The notes: a model not told the origin generated them from the letters alone. Positions 7,361-15,345 are shown, counted from the first letter of the stretch. The stretch is 35,082 bases of DNA from Chloroflexota bacterium (GCA_023512725.1 JAILZB010000012.1:1-35082); one strand, 5' to 3'. A program made the numbers and translations.

Positions 7361-8923
7361 TCAGCTCCCGCGGCCGGTGCTCCGCATCAGCAGGACCACG
7401 TAGCCGACCGGCACCGCCACCGCCTGGTTGCCGTTGTTCGGCATGCCCCCCTCCACCACGCCGACCACGCGCCCGTAGTGGTCGAGCACCGGGCTGCCGG
7501 AGTTGCCGCCGACGGAGCCGGCGTCGATGGAGAACATGTCCGGGATCGTGCCGTACCCCTGGACGGAAACCGTCTGGTGGACGCCCAGCACCTGACCGCT
7601 GGTCAGCGTCTCCGCCTCCAGGCCCGGGTGGCCGAGGATGGCCACGGGCTGGGCGGGTTCGAGCCGCGAGGAGTCGCCGACGGGCAGGGCGGGGCCCGAC
7701 CAGCCGTTGTCCAGCGCGAGGAGGGCCAGGTCGTGCGCCGGGTCCGCGGCGACGAGATGGGCGCGGTAGGTCTGGCCGTGGAAGCCGCTGCTCGCCCCCG
7801 GGCCGTCTTCCTGGAGCGTCACCTCGATCACGTAGTGCGCCTTCTGGACGACGTGCCAGGCCGTCACCACGTAGCCCCCGGGCGCAAACCAGCCCGTGCC
7901 GCCGATCGTCCCGCCGAGTGGACCCAGCCAGGACGGATAGGTGCGCACGACCACCACGGAGTCGGCATAGCGCGCGTGGAGCGCGCTCCACGGGACGGTG
8001 GTGTGGGCCGAGACCGACGAGCTGGGCGGGCTCACCCCGCCGGCTCCCTCGGCCTCGACCGCGTACTGGAAGACGTGGTCGCCGGGGAGACCCCGGTCCG
8101 TGAAGTGCGGATCGCGCACGGTGGCGACGGGCTGGCCGTCGCGCAGCACGATGTAGCGATCGGCCCCCCGGGCGTCGTTCCAGGAGAGCTGGACCGAGTC
8201 GTCGCCGACGGCGACCACGCTGAGGCCGGTGGGCGGATCGGGCGCCGGGGCGGGCACCTGCCCTGCAGCGCTCGTGGAGAGCGCGGCCGGGGCGCCCGCC
8301 GTCGCCGGCGCGGAGACCGAAGCCGCCGGGAGCCACGGACGCGCGTGCCACGTCCAGAGCGCCAGGGCGACGACCAGGGCGAGCGAGGCCCAGAGCGCCG
8401 GCCTCTGCCAGGGGAAGGCCGCGCGGCGCCGGGGCGGCGCCGTCCCTCCGCGCGGGGCCGCGCGGAAGGCGGGCGCGCCGCCGGCCGGTTCGGCCGCGGC
8501 CGCCTCGAGGTGCTCGATGGCCGGCCAGGCGACGGGAGGGCGGAGGGGCTCCCCGGCCGGCGGGATGCCCTCCAGGCGCGGCCGCTCCGGGTCGAGACGG
8601 CAGACCAGGACGCCCAGCTCCGCAGCCGCCCGCTCGGCCTCGCGCGTGACGCCCAGGCTGACCGCGAGCACGCCCTGGCGCGCCCCGGTCCGGGCGCGCG
8701 CCGCGGAGACCGCCCGGACGGCCTGGACGCCCGCCGGGTAGTACCCGTTCTCCGCGCAGCGCACGAGGAAGCGGGGGCGCCGGTCATCGCCGGGCGCATA
8801 GGCGAGCACGACGGCGCCACCCTCGTCCCCGCCGGGGGCGAGCTCGACGCGGTAGCCGAGGGAGGCCAAGAGACCGGCTACCAGCGCCTCGAAGTCCAGA
8901 TCCCGGCTCTTGCCGGCTGCCAC
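7361..8923 (-). CDS. Membrane-anchored trypsin-like serine protease with Mrr-like and Fn3 domains
   Basis: A predicted 520-residue multidomain protein. Residues 8-110 resemble a restriction-endonuclease-like Mrr domain (FEALVAGLLASLGYRVEL, then Asp33), but the lysine expected in the catalytic E/QxK position is replaced (FLVRCAEN), so it is probably non-catalytic. A single membrane helix follows near 176-193 (WASLALVVALALWTW), then a proline/alanine linker, a fibronectin type III domain (about 229-308) and a chymotrypsin/DegP-like protease (about 335-515) with His357 (TAWHVV), Asp398 (DPAHDLALL) and Ser475 (GGNSGSPVL). I chose GTG 8923 because GGGGAGGG lies seven bases upstream; GTG 8929 is too close to it. 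The protease would face outward and the Mrr-like part inward. The gene stands alone. Confidence 0.85.
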   Translation of the reverse strand: MAAGKSRDLDFEALVAGLLASLGYRVELAPGGDEGGAVVLAYAPGDDRRPRFLVRCAENGYYPAGVQAVRAVSAARARTGARQGVLAVSLGVTREAERAAAELGVLVCRLDPERPRLEGIPPAGEPLRPPVAWPAIEHLEAAAAEPAGGAPAFRAAPRGGTAPPRRRAAFPWQRPALWASLALVVALALWTWHARPWLPAASVSAPATAGAPAALSTSAAGQVPAPAPDPPTGLSVVAVGDDSVQLSWNDARGADRYIVLRDGQPVATVRDPHFTDRGLPGDHVFQYAVEAEGAGGVSPPSSSVSAHTTVPWSALHARYADSVVVVRTYPSWLGPLGGTIGGTGWFAPGGYVVTAWHVVQKAHYVIEVTLQEDGPGASSGFHGQTYRAHLVAADPAHDLALLALDNGWSGPALPVGDSSRLEPAQPVAILGHPGLEAETLTSGQVLGVHQTVSVQGYGTIPDMFSIDAGSVGGNSGSPVLDHYGRVVGVVEGGMPNNGNQAVAVPVGYVVLLMRSTGRGS

Positions 8924-9053
8924 GGCCACTCCCTCCCCTGGGCCGGAGCCGTGCGTCCGGTCGCCGCGCCAGGCGGCCGGGTGCACGGCTCCGGCGGAGG
9001 TGCCCCCATTGTAGCCGGGGCGCGGGATCTTCACCGGACAGGAGCCCGCGGAG

Positions 9054-9500
9054 TCAGCGCAATTCCGATGCCGCTTCCTCCGGGGAGAGGACCAGCCGTC
9101 CCAGCGTGGGCGCAAAGGCCGCGCGCAGCGCGGCGTCGGCGGTCACCAGCGGGCAGCGCTCGCGCAGGGCCAGCGCGACGTAGAGACAATCGTAGACGGG
9201 GTGCCGGTAGGTGAGCGCGAGATCGAGCGCCTGGGTTGCCAGAGGGGCGTCCGGAACGAGCTCGGGCAGGGCGGCCAGCAGGAGGGCCAGCGCTTGGCGG
9301 GCTTCCTGGTCGGTCAGCTCCCCCCGCAGGCGGCCCTTCTTCCAGATCGCGTTCGCCGCCTCGGCCACCAGCAGCCCGGGCGCCAGAAGCTCCAAGCGGC
9401 CTCGCGCGAACGCGTCCCGGATTCTGAGCGCGGGTTCCGAGCCGGGTTCGGGGACGGCCCAGGGGACCACCACCGAGGCGTCGACCACCCACCGCGTCAA
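9054..9500 (-). CDS. PIN-domain toxin (VapC/FitB-like)
   Basis: A 148-residue PIN ribonuclease. Acidic residues of the metal site are visible: Asp7 in WVVDASVVVPW, Glu in LLVAEAANAIW, Asp in HPVYDCLYVALA and Asp in LVTADAALRAAF. VapC-type enzymes cut tRNA or rRNA when their antitoxin is lost. The start is a TTG at 9500 that overlaps the TGA of the antitoxin gene (TTGA), with GGGAGGA about nine bases upstream inside that gene, so the pair is translationally coupled. The C-terminal sequence PTLGRLVLSPEEAASELR recurs as a relic at 14797-14868. Confidence 0.88.
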   Translation of the reverse strand: MTRWVVDASVVVPWAVPEPGSEPALRIRDAFARGRLELLAPGLLVAEAANAIWKKGRLRGELTDQEARQALALLLAALPELVPDAPLATQALDLALTYRHPVYDCLYVALALRERCPLVTADAALRAAFAPTLGRLVLSPEEAASELR

Positions 9501-9754
9501 CGCGCCCGATCCTCCCGGACCAGGAGCGCGGTCTCGGTGGTGGGGGCGCCGCCGCGCCGCTCGAGGATCGCCAGGCGAAGCGCGTCGAAGGCGGGCAGGA
9601 GCCGCTCCAATTCCTTGCGGCGCCGGCGCCGCTCCGCGAACTCCCTCACCGCTTCCAGAGCCACGCTGTTGAGGCTCGTGTGCCGCTCCTCGGCCTCTTC
9701 CCGCAGCGCCGCCGCCACATCTTCGGGCACGTCCCGGATCAGAAGCTGCCGCAC
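9497..9754 (-). CDS. Ribbon-helix-helix antitoxin (FitA-like)
   Basis: An 85-residue antitoxin. The N-terminal strand VRQLLIRDVPEDVAAAL and the helix EEAEERHTSLNSVALEAVREF match the FitA/Arc-type RHH DNA-binding fold; the basic C-terminal part (ERRRRRKELERLL) should wrap the PIN toxin. The start is GTG 9754 with GGGAGGG six bases upstream; an ATG at 9799 is open but lacks a ribosome site and precedes the family sequence. It overlaps the toxin start by four bases. RHH antitoxins normally repress their own operon. Confidence 0.85.
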   Translation of the reverse strand: MRQLLIRDVPEDVAAALREEAEERHTSLNSVALEAVREFAERRRRRKELERLLPAFDALRLAILERRGGAPTTETALLVREDRAR

Positions 9755-9774
9755 GATCCACCCTCCCGGGAGGC

Positions 9775-9803
9775 AGCCTAGCCAATGGCCTTCGATCATG
9801 CAA
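9775..9803 (-). promoter_or_regulatory. Promoter of the RHH/PIN operon
   Basis: Reading leftward, TTGCAT (9803-9798) and TAGGCT (9780-9775) are separated by 17 bases and lie about 20 bases before the antitoxin GTG at 9754. The spacing is ideal for a housekeeping sigma factor. This is pattern-based only. Confidence 0.45.
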
Positions 9804-9965
9804 TCAGAATGATATCAGCGGCGGGCGGTTCTTCACTCGATCCACTTCCGCCTCCAGGGTTGTTGAGCACGGAGACCGTCCTCGTGTGCCCATCCTTCGG
9901 CCGTGGTGCGATCCGGGCGAACTCTGCCCGGAGCTGGTGGAGGATCGGGTCCCGCTAGCCGCCGC

Positions 9966-10532
9966 TCAATCGAAGACCGGCTCGAGCTCCAGGGTGAATC
10001 CCGGCAGCTCCTGGTCAAGCGCGACGCTGCTCGGGTTCTCGTACCGCTCGGGCTCCCGGCCGGGACGCCAGACCTCGACCGCGCGGCTCTCCGGGTCGAT
10101 CAGGACGGCGAGCCGGGCGCCGTTGGCGAGGTAGGCACGCATCTTCCCCCGCAAGTCGGCCGGCCTGTTCGACGGCGAGCGCACCTCGAAGACCGCATCC
10201 GGGCAGAGGGGGACGAAGCCCTTCCTCTCGTCCGGCGAGAGCTCCTCCCATCGGCCGTGGCTCACCCATGCGGCGTCCGGGGAGAGGCACGAGCCGTCCG
10301 GGAGGTCGAACCCCGTCAAGGAGTCGAAGGCGACGCCCAGGCCGGTCCGACGATTCCACGCCCACAACTGCCCGGCGACCGCCATGCTCCGCCGCCCGCT
10401 CTCGCCCCCCGTCGGCGACACCACCAACTCCCCCTTCGCCGTACGCTCGAACTGGTAGCCGGGGTTGCGCTCGGAAAGGAGGAGAAGCTCTTCGTCGGAC
10501 ACCCGGCGGGCCAAGTCCAGCCGGATCGCCAC
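9966..10532 (-). CDS. Uma2-family endonuclease-like protein (copy 1)
   Basis: A 188-residue Uma2 (DUF820) protein, a restriction-endonuclease-fold family of unknown role. The PD-(D/E)xK core is visible: LSPDAAWV, then CPDAVFEVRSPSN, then LRGKMRAYLANGARLAVLIDP, giving the conserved Asp, the Glu-x-xSPS segment and the Lys helix. It starts at GTG 10532 with AGGAGG nine bases upstream. A close paralogue at 24577-25146 differs at only scattered positions, including one more C-terminal residue there. The gene stands between the RHH/PIN pair and a divergent broken PIN gene. Confidence 0.88.
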   Translation of the reverse strand: MAIRLDLARRVSDEELLLLSERNPGYQFERTAKGELVVSPTGGESGRRSMAVAGQLWAWNRRTGLGVAFDSLTGFDLPDGSCLSPDAAWVSHGRWEELSPDERKGFVPLCPDAVFEVRSPSNRPADLRGKMRAYLANGARLAVLIDPESRAVEVWRPGREPERYENPSSVALDQELPGFTLELEPVFD

Positions 10533-10649
10533 GCGCCGCCACCTCCTGTGCCCATGGTAGTCTCCACCGATGACCAGGACGGGCCGGAGCGGCCAGCGGA
10601 TCCCGGACACCGTGCTGGAGGCGGTGGTCTCCCGCCGTCGCAGGGTGGT

Positions 10650-11072
10650 CTCCGCCGCTGTCCTCGACCAGCCCTCGGGCCCCAGGCGGAGTCCCATCTC
10701 CGGGCCCTCTATGATGCGCTCGACCGCTTCCTTGCGGAGCGGTTGGACGCCGGGGAGCGGCTTCTCCTCTCTCCGGTCGTCGTCCTGGAGACGCTCAGCG
10801 TGCTGCAGTACTCGGACCTGTTCGGACTCGACCCGAAGCAGGCTGCGGACGCTTTGCTGACGCTCGTCCAGGCCGAAGAGGTGGAGTGCGAGGAGCACGA
10901 ATGCGTCACCGCGGCTCTCGAACGTCAAGCCGCCGGGGAAGGGTTGTTCACCGATGCCTTCCTCGTTTGCCGGGCCCAGCAGGAGAGCGTCCGCCTTCTC
11001 ACCAACGACCGGAGACTCGCGGAGGCGGCGGGCCGCAAGGCCGTCTACCTCCGCCACCTCGCCGGAGGCTGA
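10650..11072 (+). pseudogene. PIN-domain protein with a damaged N-terminus
   Basis: From about 10700 the frame reads like a PIN protein: ESHLRALYDALDRFLAER, LLLSPVVVLETLSVLQYSDL, LFTDAFLVCRAQQES and VRLLTNDRRLAEAAG. The first strand with the catalytic Asp (normally DTNxLLR) is missing in this frame. In another frame just upstream, SAAVLDQPSGP looks like the start of that strand, so I infer a small deletion that removed the DTNVLL-like segment and shifted the frame. No in-frame start with a ribosome site precedes it. It is probably inactive. Confidence 0.5.
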
Positions 11073-11430
11073 TCCGCCCCGCCCTCAGGAGCGACGAAGT
11101 CGAAAACGTGTCCACCAGAGGCGGCCGATCATCGAGGGAGGCGAACTCCGGAATCCCCTTCCTCTCCACGCCCCTCACCCCCGGTGTCGCTGGTCGGGGC
11201 GGCGCTCCGCCTGGTCCAGCTCTGCGCGCCGCAGCGGGCATGAAATCGTCCGCCAGCGGCGGCTCAGAAGACGACCCCGGGGCCATCCACCGTCAGCGGG
11301 CTGACCGCACCGACCGTGCACCGCCATGGGCGGCGGGCAAAACGCCGCCACAGGACCTGGTCGCCTACACCCCGGAGCGGCGCCATTCGGGCGCACGGTC
11401 GGTCCCGCCGTCCAGGCCGGAGCTCCCTGC
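11073..11430. other. Gene-poor stretch with a CopG-antitoxin relic
   Basis: At about 11110-11190 (minus strand) the DNA encodes PATPGVRGVERKGIPEFASL and then loses similarity. This matches the first part of the CopG-like gene at 14294-14578 (PATPGVRSVEKKGIPEFASL) at both DNA and protein level. The rest of the stretch holds only antisense-type open frames typical of high GC. Confidence 0.5.
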
Positions 11431-11826
11431 TCACCACAGGGCCTCGACGCCGTACCGGCGGATCTCAGGATCCCGCGTCAGGATCGGCAATGCCTCCACC
11501 TCGGCCTGGGCCACCAGCAGCCGGTCGAACGGGTCCCGGTGGTAGAGGGGCAGCGAGTGCACGCGCAGGGCATGGGTCAGCTGGACGGGCAGGACCTGGA
11601 AGCGGTTCGCCTCCACCTGCCGGGCGACGAACCGTTCCAGGTCCTCATCTGCCGGCGAGAGCGTGAGCCTGCCGAGGTGCGCCTGGATCGCGATCTCCCA
11701 GGCACTGGCCGTGCTGAAAAGCACCGTGTTGGACGGATCGGCGATGATCTCTCGCGCGCTCGCCGGAAGCCTGGGATCGTCCAAGATCCACCAGAGGAAG
11801 GCGTGCGTGTCCAGCAGGACCCTCAT
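11431..11826 (-). CDS. PIN-domain toxin, VapC type
   Basis: A 131-residue PIN toxin. Asp6 is in VLLDTHAFLWWIL, the central Glu in STASAWEIAIQAHLGRL, and further acidic residues in YHRDPFDRLLVAQA and ILTRDPEIRRYG. The HAFLWW and AWEIAI variants are typical of the VapC subgroup paired with Phd-type antitoxins, and such a gene lies three bases upstream. The ATG at 11826 is the only sensible start. Predicted function: an RNase inhibited by the partner. Confidence 0.92.
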   Translation of the reverse strand: MRVLLDTHAFLWWILDDPRLPASAREIIADPSNTVLFSTASAWEIAIQAHLGRLTLSPADEDLERFVARQVEANRFQVLPVQLTHALRVHSLPLYHRDPFDRLLVAQAEVEALPILTRDPEIRRYGVEALW

Positions 11827-11829
11827 GGT

Positions 11830-12063
11830 TCAACGGTCGAACGTTTCGAGAACGTCTTCCGGCAGCGGCGCGTCGAAGTCCTCGCGCAGCTGCAGCCGCC
11901 CCCGGGCACTCCCCGGAAGACGGGGCTTCGCCACGTCCAGCGGGCTCAGCTTTGCGACTGGCTTGCCGCTCTTGGCGATGATGATCTCCTCTCCCCGGCT
12001 GACCCGGACCAGCAGGCGGGAGAGCTGCGTCTTCGCCTCGTGGACGTTGACCATAGTCGCCAA
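11830..12063 (-). CDS. Phd/YefM-family antitoxin
   Basis: A 77-residue antitoxin: MVNVHEAKTQLSRLLVRV, EEIIIAKSGKPVAKLSPL, then an acidic, disordered tail ending in PLPEDVLETFDR that should bind the VapC partner. I favour TTG 12063, eight bases after GGAGG; ATG 12054 is the alternative and would shorten the protein by three residues. A promoter carrying a direct repeat lies immediately upstream, consistent with autoregulation. Confidence 0.85.
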   Translation of the reverse strand: MATMVNVHEAKTQLSRLLVRVSRGEEIIIAKSGKPVAKLSPLDVAKPRLPGSARGRLQLREDFDAPLPEDVLETFDR

Positions 12064-12084
12064 GGCCTGCACCTCCGTGGTCCC

Positions 12085-12114
12085 AGACTAGACTAAGTCA
12101 CTTGACTAAGTCAA
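12085..12114 (-). promoter_or_regulatory. Promoter with direct-repeat operator of the Phd/VapC operon
   Basis: Leftward, TTGACT (12114-12109) and TAGTCT (12090-12085) are separated by 18 bases and end 22 bases before the TTG start. Within and between them, GACTAAGTCA occurs twice as a direct repeat (12091-12100 and 12104-12113). Each copy is nearly palindromic, so this is a good candidate site for Phd-type autorepression. Confidence 0.55.
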
Positions 12115-12713
12115 GCCTCCGACTGATCGCGGTGCGCGAGGAGTCGCCGGCTCGCACGCAGGCGAGAAGGTCCACGCCACAGTCGTGCAGTCCCGGTGTG
12201 AGCTCGACCCGATAGCCAGCATGGCGGCGTTGAACAACTGGCTCGCCAGCCGCATCCATCCCAGGAAGGCGCCACGCTCGGTCGGTGCGGTGATCTCCGG
12301 CATCCAGGCGTGCCAGGCCACCGGCCAGCTTCCTGCCACCGAGCACTCCGCCAGAAAGACCATCGCAGCCATGCCCAGGAAGGCGCCGAGGCTGCCGGGC
12401 GGAAAGAGCCGCGGAAGCAGGTCCAAGCCCGCCAGTCCGGAAAGCATTCCCGCATAACCGGCCTGCATGAGCCGTCTCTTGCCCCACCGCACCGCCAGCG
12501 CACTCCCTGCCAGGCCGACAGCTGCGCCAAGGCCTGCCAGACCCAGTGCCGCGCCCAGCTCCGCGCCGCTCAGGCCGATTACCTGCGTCGGGTACAGCTG
12601 CAGCACGTCAGCCGTAAGGCCGTCCGTGGTCAAGCTGAGGGCGACGATGCCCAGATGCCCATATTGGCGACGATGGCGCGCCGCTGGGCGCGGCGTCTCG
12701 CCTGGGTGTACAC
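12106..12713 (-). pseudogene. MFS transporter, N-terminal fragment, frameshifted and truncated
   Basis: From about 12680 down to 12200 the frame reads as the first four or five helices of a major facilitator transporter: LSLTTDGLTADVLQLYPTQV, GAALGLAGLGAAVGLAG, ALAVRWGKRRLMQAGYAG and WMRLASQLFNAAMLAI. The likely start, GTG 12713 (YTQARRRAQRRAIVANMGIW), is in another frame and joins at about 12655, where GGGCATC is duplicated. After NAAMLAI similarity stops, so more than half of the protein is missing. A dead gene. Confidence 0.6.
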
Positions 12714-12845
12714 GCTCGCAACCCCACCCGCGGCCCTTGCCCTGCGCATTCCTGGCGAACAGCGAAGGAAGCGGCGCCGGCGCCCAGCCGGCTCTCAGCG
12801 GCCGGGGAACGGCCGCCGCTGCGAAAGGACGGATTCGCGGTTTGT

Positions 12846-13481
12846 CTACGGCCGGCCCGGGCCGGACGACTCCCGCGGCAGCTCGGGCGAGGTGCAGATC
12901 CTTTGGGCGATCGCCTCCCGGACGCCTTCGGGGACCGGCTGCTCCGTCTTCGCCGTGCGCAGGTGCACCGCCATGGGGAGCGCGCCCTGGAAGACCGGCT
13001 GGCTGCAGTCGCGCACCGTCAGCCGGTCGGCGTCGGTGAAGAGCACGGCGCCATGCACCGGCACCCTCGCCTCCGGCAGGCTGCGCGCCAGCCAAGCCTC
13101 CATCACCCGCACGTGGTGGGCGTTCTGGCGGGTCGGGCTCTCGAGGCGGCGCCAGCTCCTTCCTTCGATCCGGCGCCACTGGTCGCGCTCCCCGCGGATG
13201 ACGCCGCGCCAGGCCTTGGTCTCGATCACCCAGACGCCGGTCGGGCCGACGGCCACGTGGTCCAGCTGCGTCCACATGCCGTCCCCGACGGGGAGGACGA
13301 CGTCCGGGATGAGGATCCACTCGCGAGGAAGCACCCAGCGGAGCGCGAGGTTGCCCGCCTGCTCGCCCGAGGCGCCCTTCCTCGCGTCCGCCGCCTGCCG
13401 GCTCGCGCGCATCCCGTGCGCCAGCGGCCGGACCAGCCAGCGGACGAAGCCGGGCACCTCGCGATCGATGCGTTCGTCCAT
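12846..13481 (-). CDS. NERD (nuclease-related) domain protein
   Basis: A 211-residue protein with a NERD domain: ASGEQAGNLALRWVL, then TQLDHVAVGPTGVWVIETKA, which carries the D and ExK residues of the restriction-nuclease fold, then RQNAHHVRVMEAWL. NERD proteins are predicted nucleases of unclear role. The ATG at 13481 has no proper ribosome site. A second ATG at 13572 does (GGAGGGG eight bases upstream) and encodes MPARQMTQEPRWRETFQAQ in another frame that would join near 13485. I therefore suspect a frameshift and a true start at 13572. The C-terminus (ESSGPGRP) is not family-like. Confidence 0.7.
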   Translation of the reverse strand: MDERIDREVPGFVRWLVRPLAHGMRASRQAADARKGASGEQAGNLALRWVLPREWILIPDVVLPVGDGMWTQLDHVAVGPTGVWVIETKAWRGVIRGERDQWRRIEGRSWRRLESPTRQNAHHVRVMEAWLARSLPEARVPVHGAVLFTDADRLTVRDCSQPVFQGALPMAVHLRTAKTEQPVPEGVREAIAQRICTSPELPRESSGPGRP

Positions 13482-13813
13482 CTCCCGGTACCCGGTCCTG
13501 CACCTTGCTCTCGACCTGCGCCTGGAACGTCTCGCGCCAACGGGGCTCCTGCGTCATCTGGCGTGCGGGCATCCGTGCCGCCCCTCCCCCTCAAGCGATC
13601 ATGGTTGTGCTAATGGCTTGCTTCCGCAGATGCCACGGACCTCCTCTCGCTGACGGGAAGACCCGCAAGGAGACCCGGCGTGCAGAGCGGCCAGAAGCCA
13701 ACCTGCACGAGGATCCCCGGTGCTCCCCGATCGAGTGGGCGCTGGCCAATGCACGATGATCGATGGTGTCGCTGAGGCGGTTTGCACGGAAGGCGAAGGC
13801 CGCGTGCGAGAGA
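13482..13813. other. Intergenic stretch without a recognised gene
   Basis: Apart from the possible 5' end of the NERD gene (13482-13572), I see no convincing gene, RNA or repeat here. Confidence 0.4.
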
Positions 13814-14125
13814 CTAGGATACGGTGCGGCGGCGGGCCCGCGCCAGCAGAGGCTCGAACATATCCTCAGGCACCGGCTCGCTTTGCTCGTGAAGCACCTC
13901 CGGCGCCAAATCGAGACCGTTCGGCCAGACGACGGTACCGGCTTCGGGATCCACACGCACCTGGCGGAAGAAGGCCGGATCCCGCAGGGCCGCGAAGAGA
14001 CCACCCTTCTCTGCGAGGGTGGAGAGGTCCGCAACCCGAGGGCCGTCCTCGAAAAGCAACAAGAGGCCAGCCGTGCCGATGGGCCAGGCGCCCACAACCG
14101 CATGCAGCTCGATGGCGGGCACCAC
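13814..14125 (-). CDS. DUF2442 domain protein
   Basis: A protein of about 103 residues. The core GTAGLLLLFEDGPRVADL, then GLFAALRDPAFFRQVRVDPE and GTVVWPNGLDLAPEVL is the DUF2442 signature; the family has no settled function and is often found beside toxin-antitoxin genes. The C-terminal extension (EPVPEDMFEPLLARARRR) is longer than usual. The start is GTG 14125 (or 14122) with AGGGGG a few bases upstream. Just upstream, another frame reads ELLENWRQMQQGQPPPY and then stops, which may be the tail of a former partner gene; this is a weak inference. Confidence 0.75.
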   Translation of the reverse strand: MVPAIELHAVVGAWPIGTAGLLLLFEDGPRVADLSTLAEKGGLFAALRDPAFFRQVRVDPEAGTVVWPNGLDLAPEVLHEQSEPVPEDMFEPLLARARRRTVS

Positions 14126-14293
14126 GACACCCCCTACCAACTGTACGGCGGCGGCTGACCTTGCTGCATCTGCCGCCAGTTCTCCAGCAACTCGGTTGGC
14201 CGCCGAGCGACGCTTCAGCCCGGGCAACGCGAGAGCCCGGTTCGAGCGGCCGCTCATTCTCGATGCCTTCCCTTCGCATTTGCGCGCCAGGCG

Positions 14294-14578
14294 TCACCCG
14301 CGCGTCGGTGCCTCCCCATGTTGCGTGGCCTGGCGCAGGAAGCGCTTGACGACGAACCGGACGAAGGTCGACCGGTCCATGCCGTAGCGTCGGGAGAGGC
14401 GGCCGATGGCGATCATGTCCTCCCGGTCGAACCGCACGGAGAACACGGAGCGCTTGGGCTCGTACCTGAGGTCTTCCGGCTCGAGTTCCAGCTCGGCCGC
14501 ACTGTGCTCGTCGAAGAAGCGCGCCATCTCATTGAGGGAGGCGAACTCCGGGATCCCTTTCTTCTCCACGCTCCTCAC
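14294..14578 (-). CDS. CopG/BrnA-like antitoxin
   Basis: A 94-residue protein. The N-terminal part KKGIPEFASLNEMARFFDEH and the C-terminal ribbon-helix-helix (VFSVRFDREDMIAIGRLSRR, then GMDRSTFVRFVVKRFL) match CopG-type antitoxins of BrnT/BrnA-like pairs. I chose GTG 14578 because it overlaps, as GTGA, the stop of an upstream frame ending HRYRRHRG, which looks like a basic toxin C-terminus; GTG 14569 is possible. No intact toxin gene is visible upstream, so this may be an orphan antitoxin. A partial copy of its beginning lies near 11110-11190. Confidence 0.75.
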   Translation of the reverse strand: MRSVEKKGIPEFASLNEMARFFDEHSAAELELEPEDLRYEPKRSVFSVRFDREDMIAIGRLSRRYGMDRSTFVRFVVKRFLRQATQHGEAPTRG

Positions 14579-14796
14579 CCCCGGTGTCGCCGGTAGCGAT
14601 GGCACCCCGAGGCCGTGCGCACGAACGCGCTGCAGAAGGTAGAAGGGAGACGGCCGATGACTCTCTCCCGCTAACATCCATCAGCCGGGGCGATCACCGC
14701 CATGTCTGCGAGCAACCTACATTTAGCAAGATTTTCCTTCATGCGCTCGACGGTGGGTCGACCGACTATAACGGGCTGCAGGAGCGGATCACCGGA

Positions 14797-14868
14797 GCTC
14801 GGCTGCCGCTTCCTCCGGGGAGGGGACGAGACGTCCCAGTGCGGGCACAAAGGGCGCGGGCTTCTTCG
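14797..14868 (-). pseudogene. Relic of a PIN toxin C-terminus
   Basis: The minus strand encodes KKPAPFVPALGRLVPSPEEA, then AAELR and a stop. This matches the last 25 residues of the PIN toxin at 9054-9500 (AAFAPTLGRLVLSPEEAASE), including at DNA level (CCGCTTCCTCCGGGGAG in both). Nothing of the rest of the gene remains. The flanking DNA from 14579 to 14880 holds no other recognised gene. Confidence 0.5.
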
Positions 14869-14880
14869 AGCGCCGGCAGG

Positions 14881-15132
14881 TCACTCCCCCCGGGCTTCCG
14901 CCTCGGCCGCGCGGGCTTCCTCCTCCAACGCTTCGGCCTCGGCGCGCTTGATCGCGGCCTGCTCCCGGCAGTACTCCTCGGCCAGGATAGCCTTCATAAA
15001 CCCCCGTACGGGACGGGGCCCCTGGGCCTCGCGGGCCCACTCGGCCGCCAGCCGCTCCAGCTCCTCGGCCTCGGCCCGGGCTTGGTCGGCCTTCGCGCGA
15101 GCTGCGGCGGCCCGTCTTTCGGCGTCGTTCAC
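14881..15132 (-). CDS. Small coiled-coil protein (intact copy of a duplicated gene)
   Basis: An 83-residue protein of unknown function. It starts NDAERRAAAARAKADQARAE and ends EAEALEEEARAAEAEARGE; two Ala/Glu/Lys-rich helices, probably coiled coil, flank a middle motif GPRPVRGFMKAILAEEYCRE. It starts at GTG 15132 with GGAGGGGG upstream. A frameshifted homologue lies at 21307-21559 in the same orientation, together with homologous upstream DNA, so the two copies bracket the STAND-gene island. I do not recognise the family. Confidence 0.65.
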   Translation of the reverse strand: MNDAERRAAAARAKADQARAEAEELERLAAEWAREAQGPRPVRGFMKAILAEEYCREQAAIKRAEAEALEEEARAAEAEARGE

Positions 15133-15202
15133 GTCCTGACACCCCCTCCGCCGACGAGTGTAGGTGCGCCAAGGAAGTTGCCGGTCCGTCTCCGAGCGGC
15201 CG

Positions 15203-15345
15203 CTACCGTGGCAGTTTGGAAGCCTGCGGCCCTGAGGCGGCCAGGCGGGATGCCGGCAGGAAACCGGCCAGGAAGCCGTCGTCCTCCTCGGCCGGCTCCG
15301 CCCCTGGCGTTCCCGCGTGAAAGACGCGTGCAGAGGCCCGCGCGG
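15203..15345 (-). pseudogene. Degenerate small ORF, possibly Cse60-like (copy 1)
   Basis: The frame ending at 15203 reads RVFHAGTPGAEPAEEDDGFL, then AGFLPASRLA, and matches the ORF at 21616-21783. It has no start codon in frame, and the C-terminal part (FQTATV-like) continues in another frame. The layout, a strand followed by xHAGxPxxLAEEVxxFLA and an RFQTA-like strand, reminds me of small Cse60/DUF2758-type sporulation proteins; this is a guess from pattern. Confidence 0.35.

Noticed and set aside
6606-8351. Long minus-strand open frame spanning the dehydrogenase end, the gap and part of the protease gene
   Set aside because: Low-complexity Arg/Gly/Pro translation overlapping two well supported genes in other frames.
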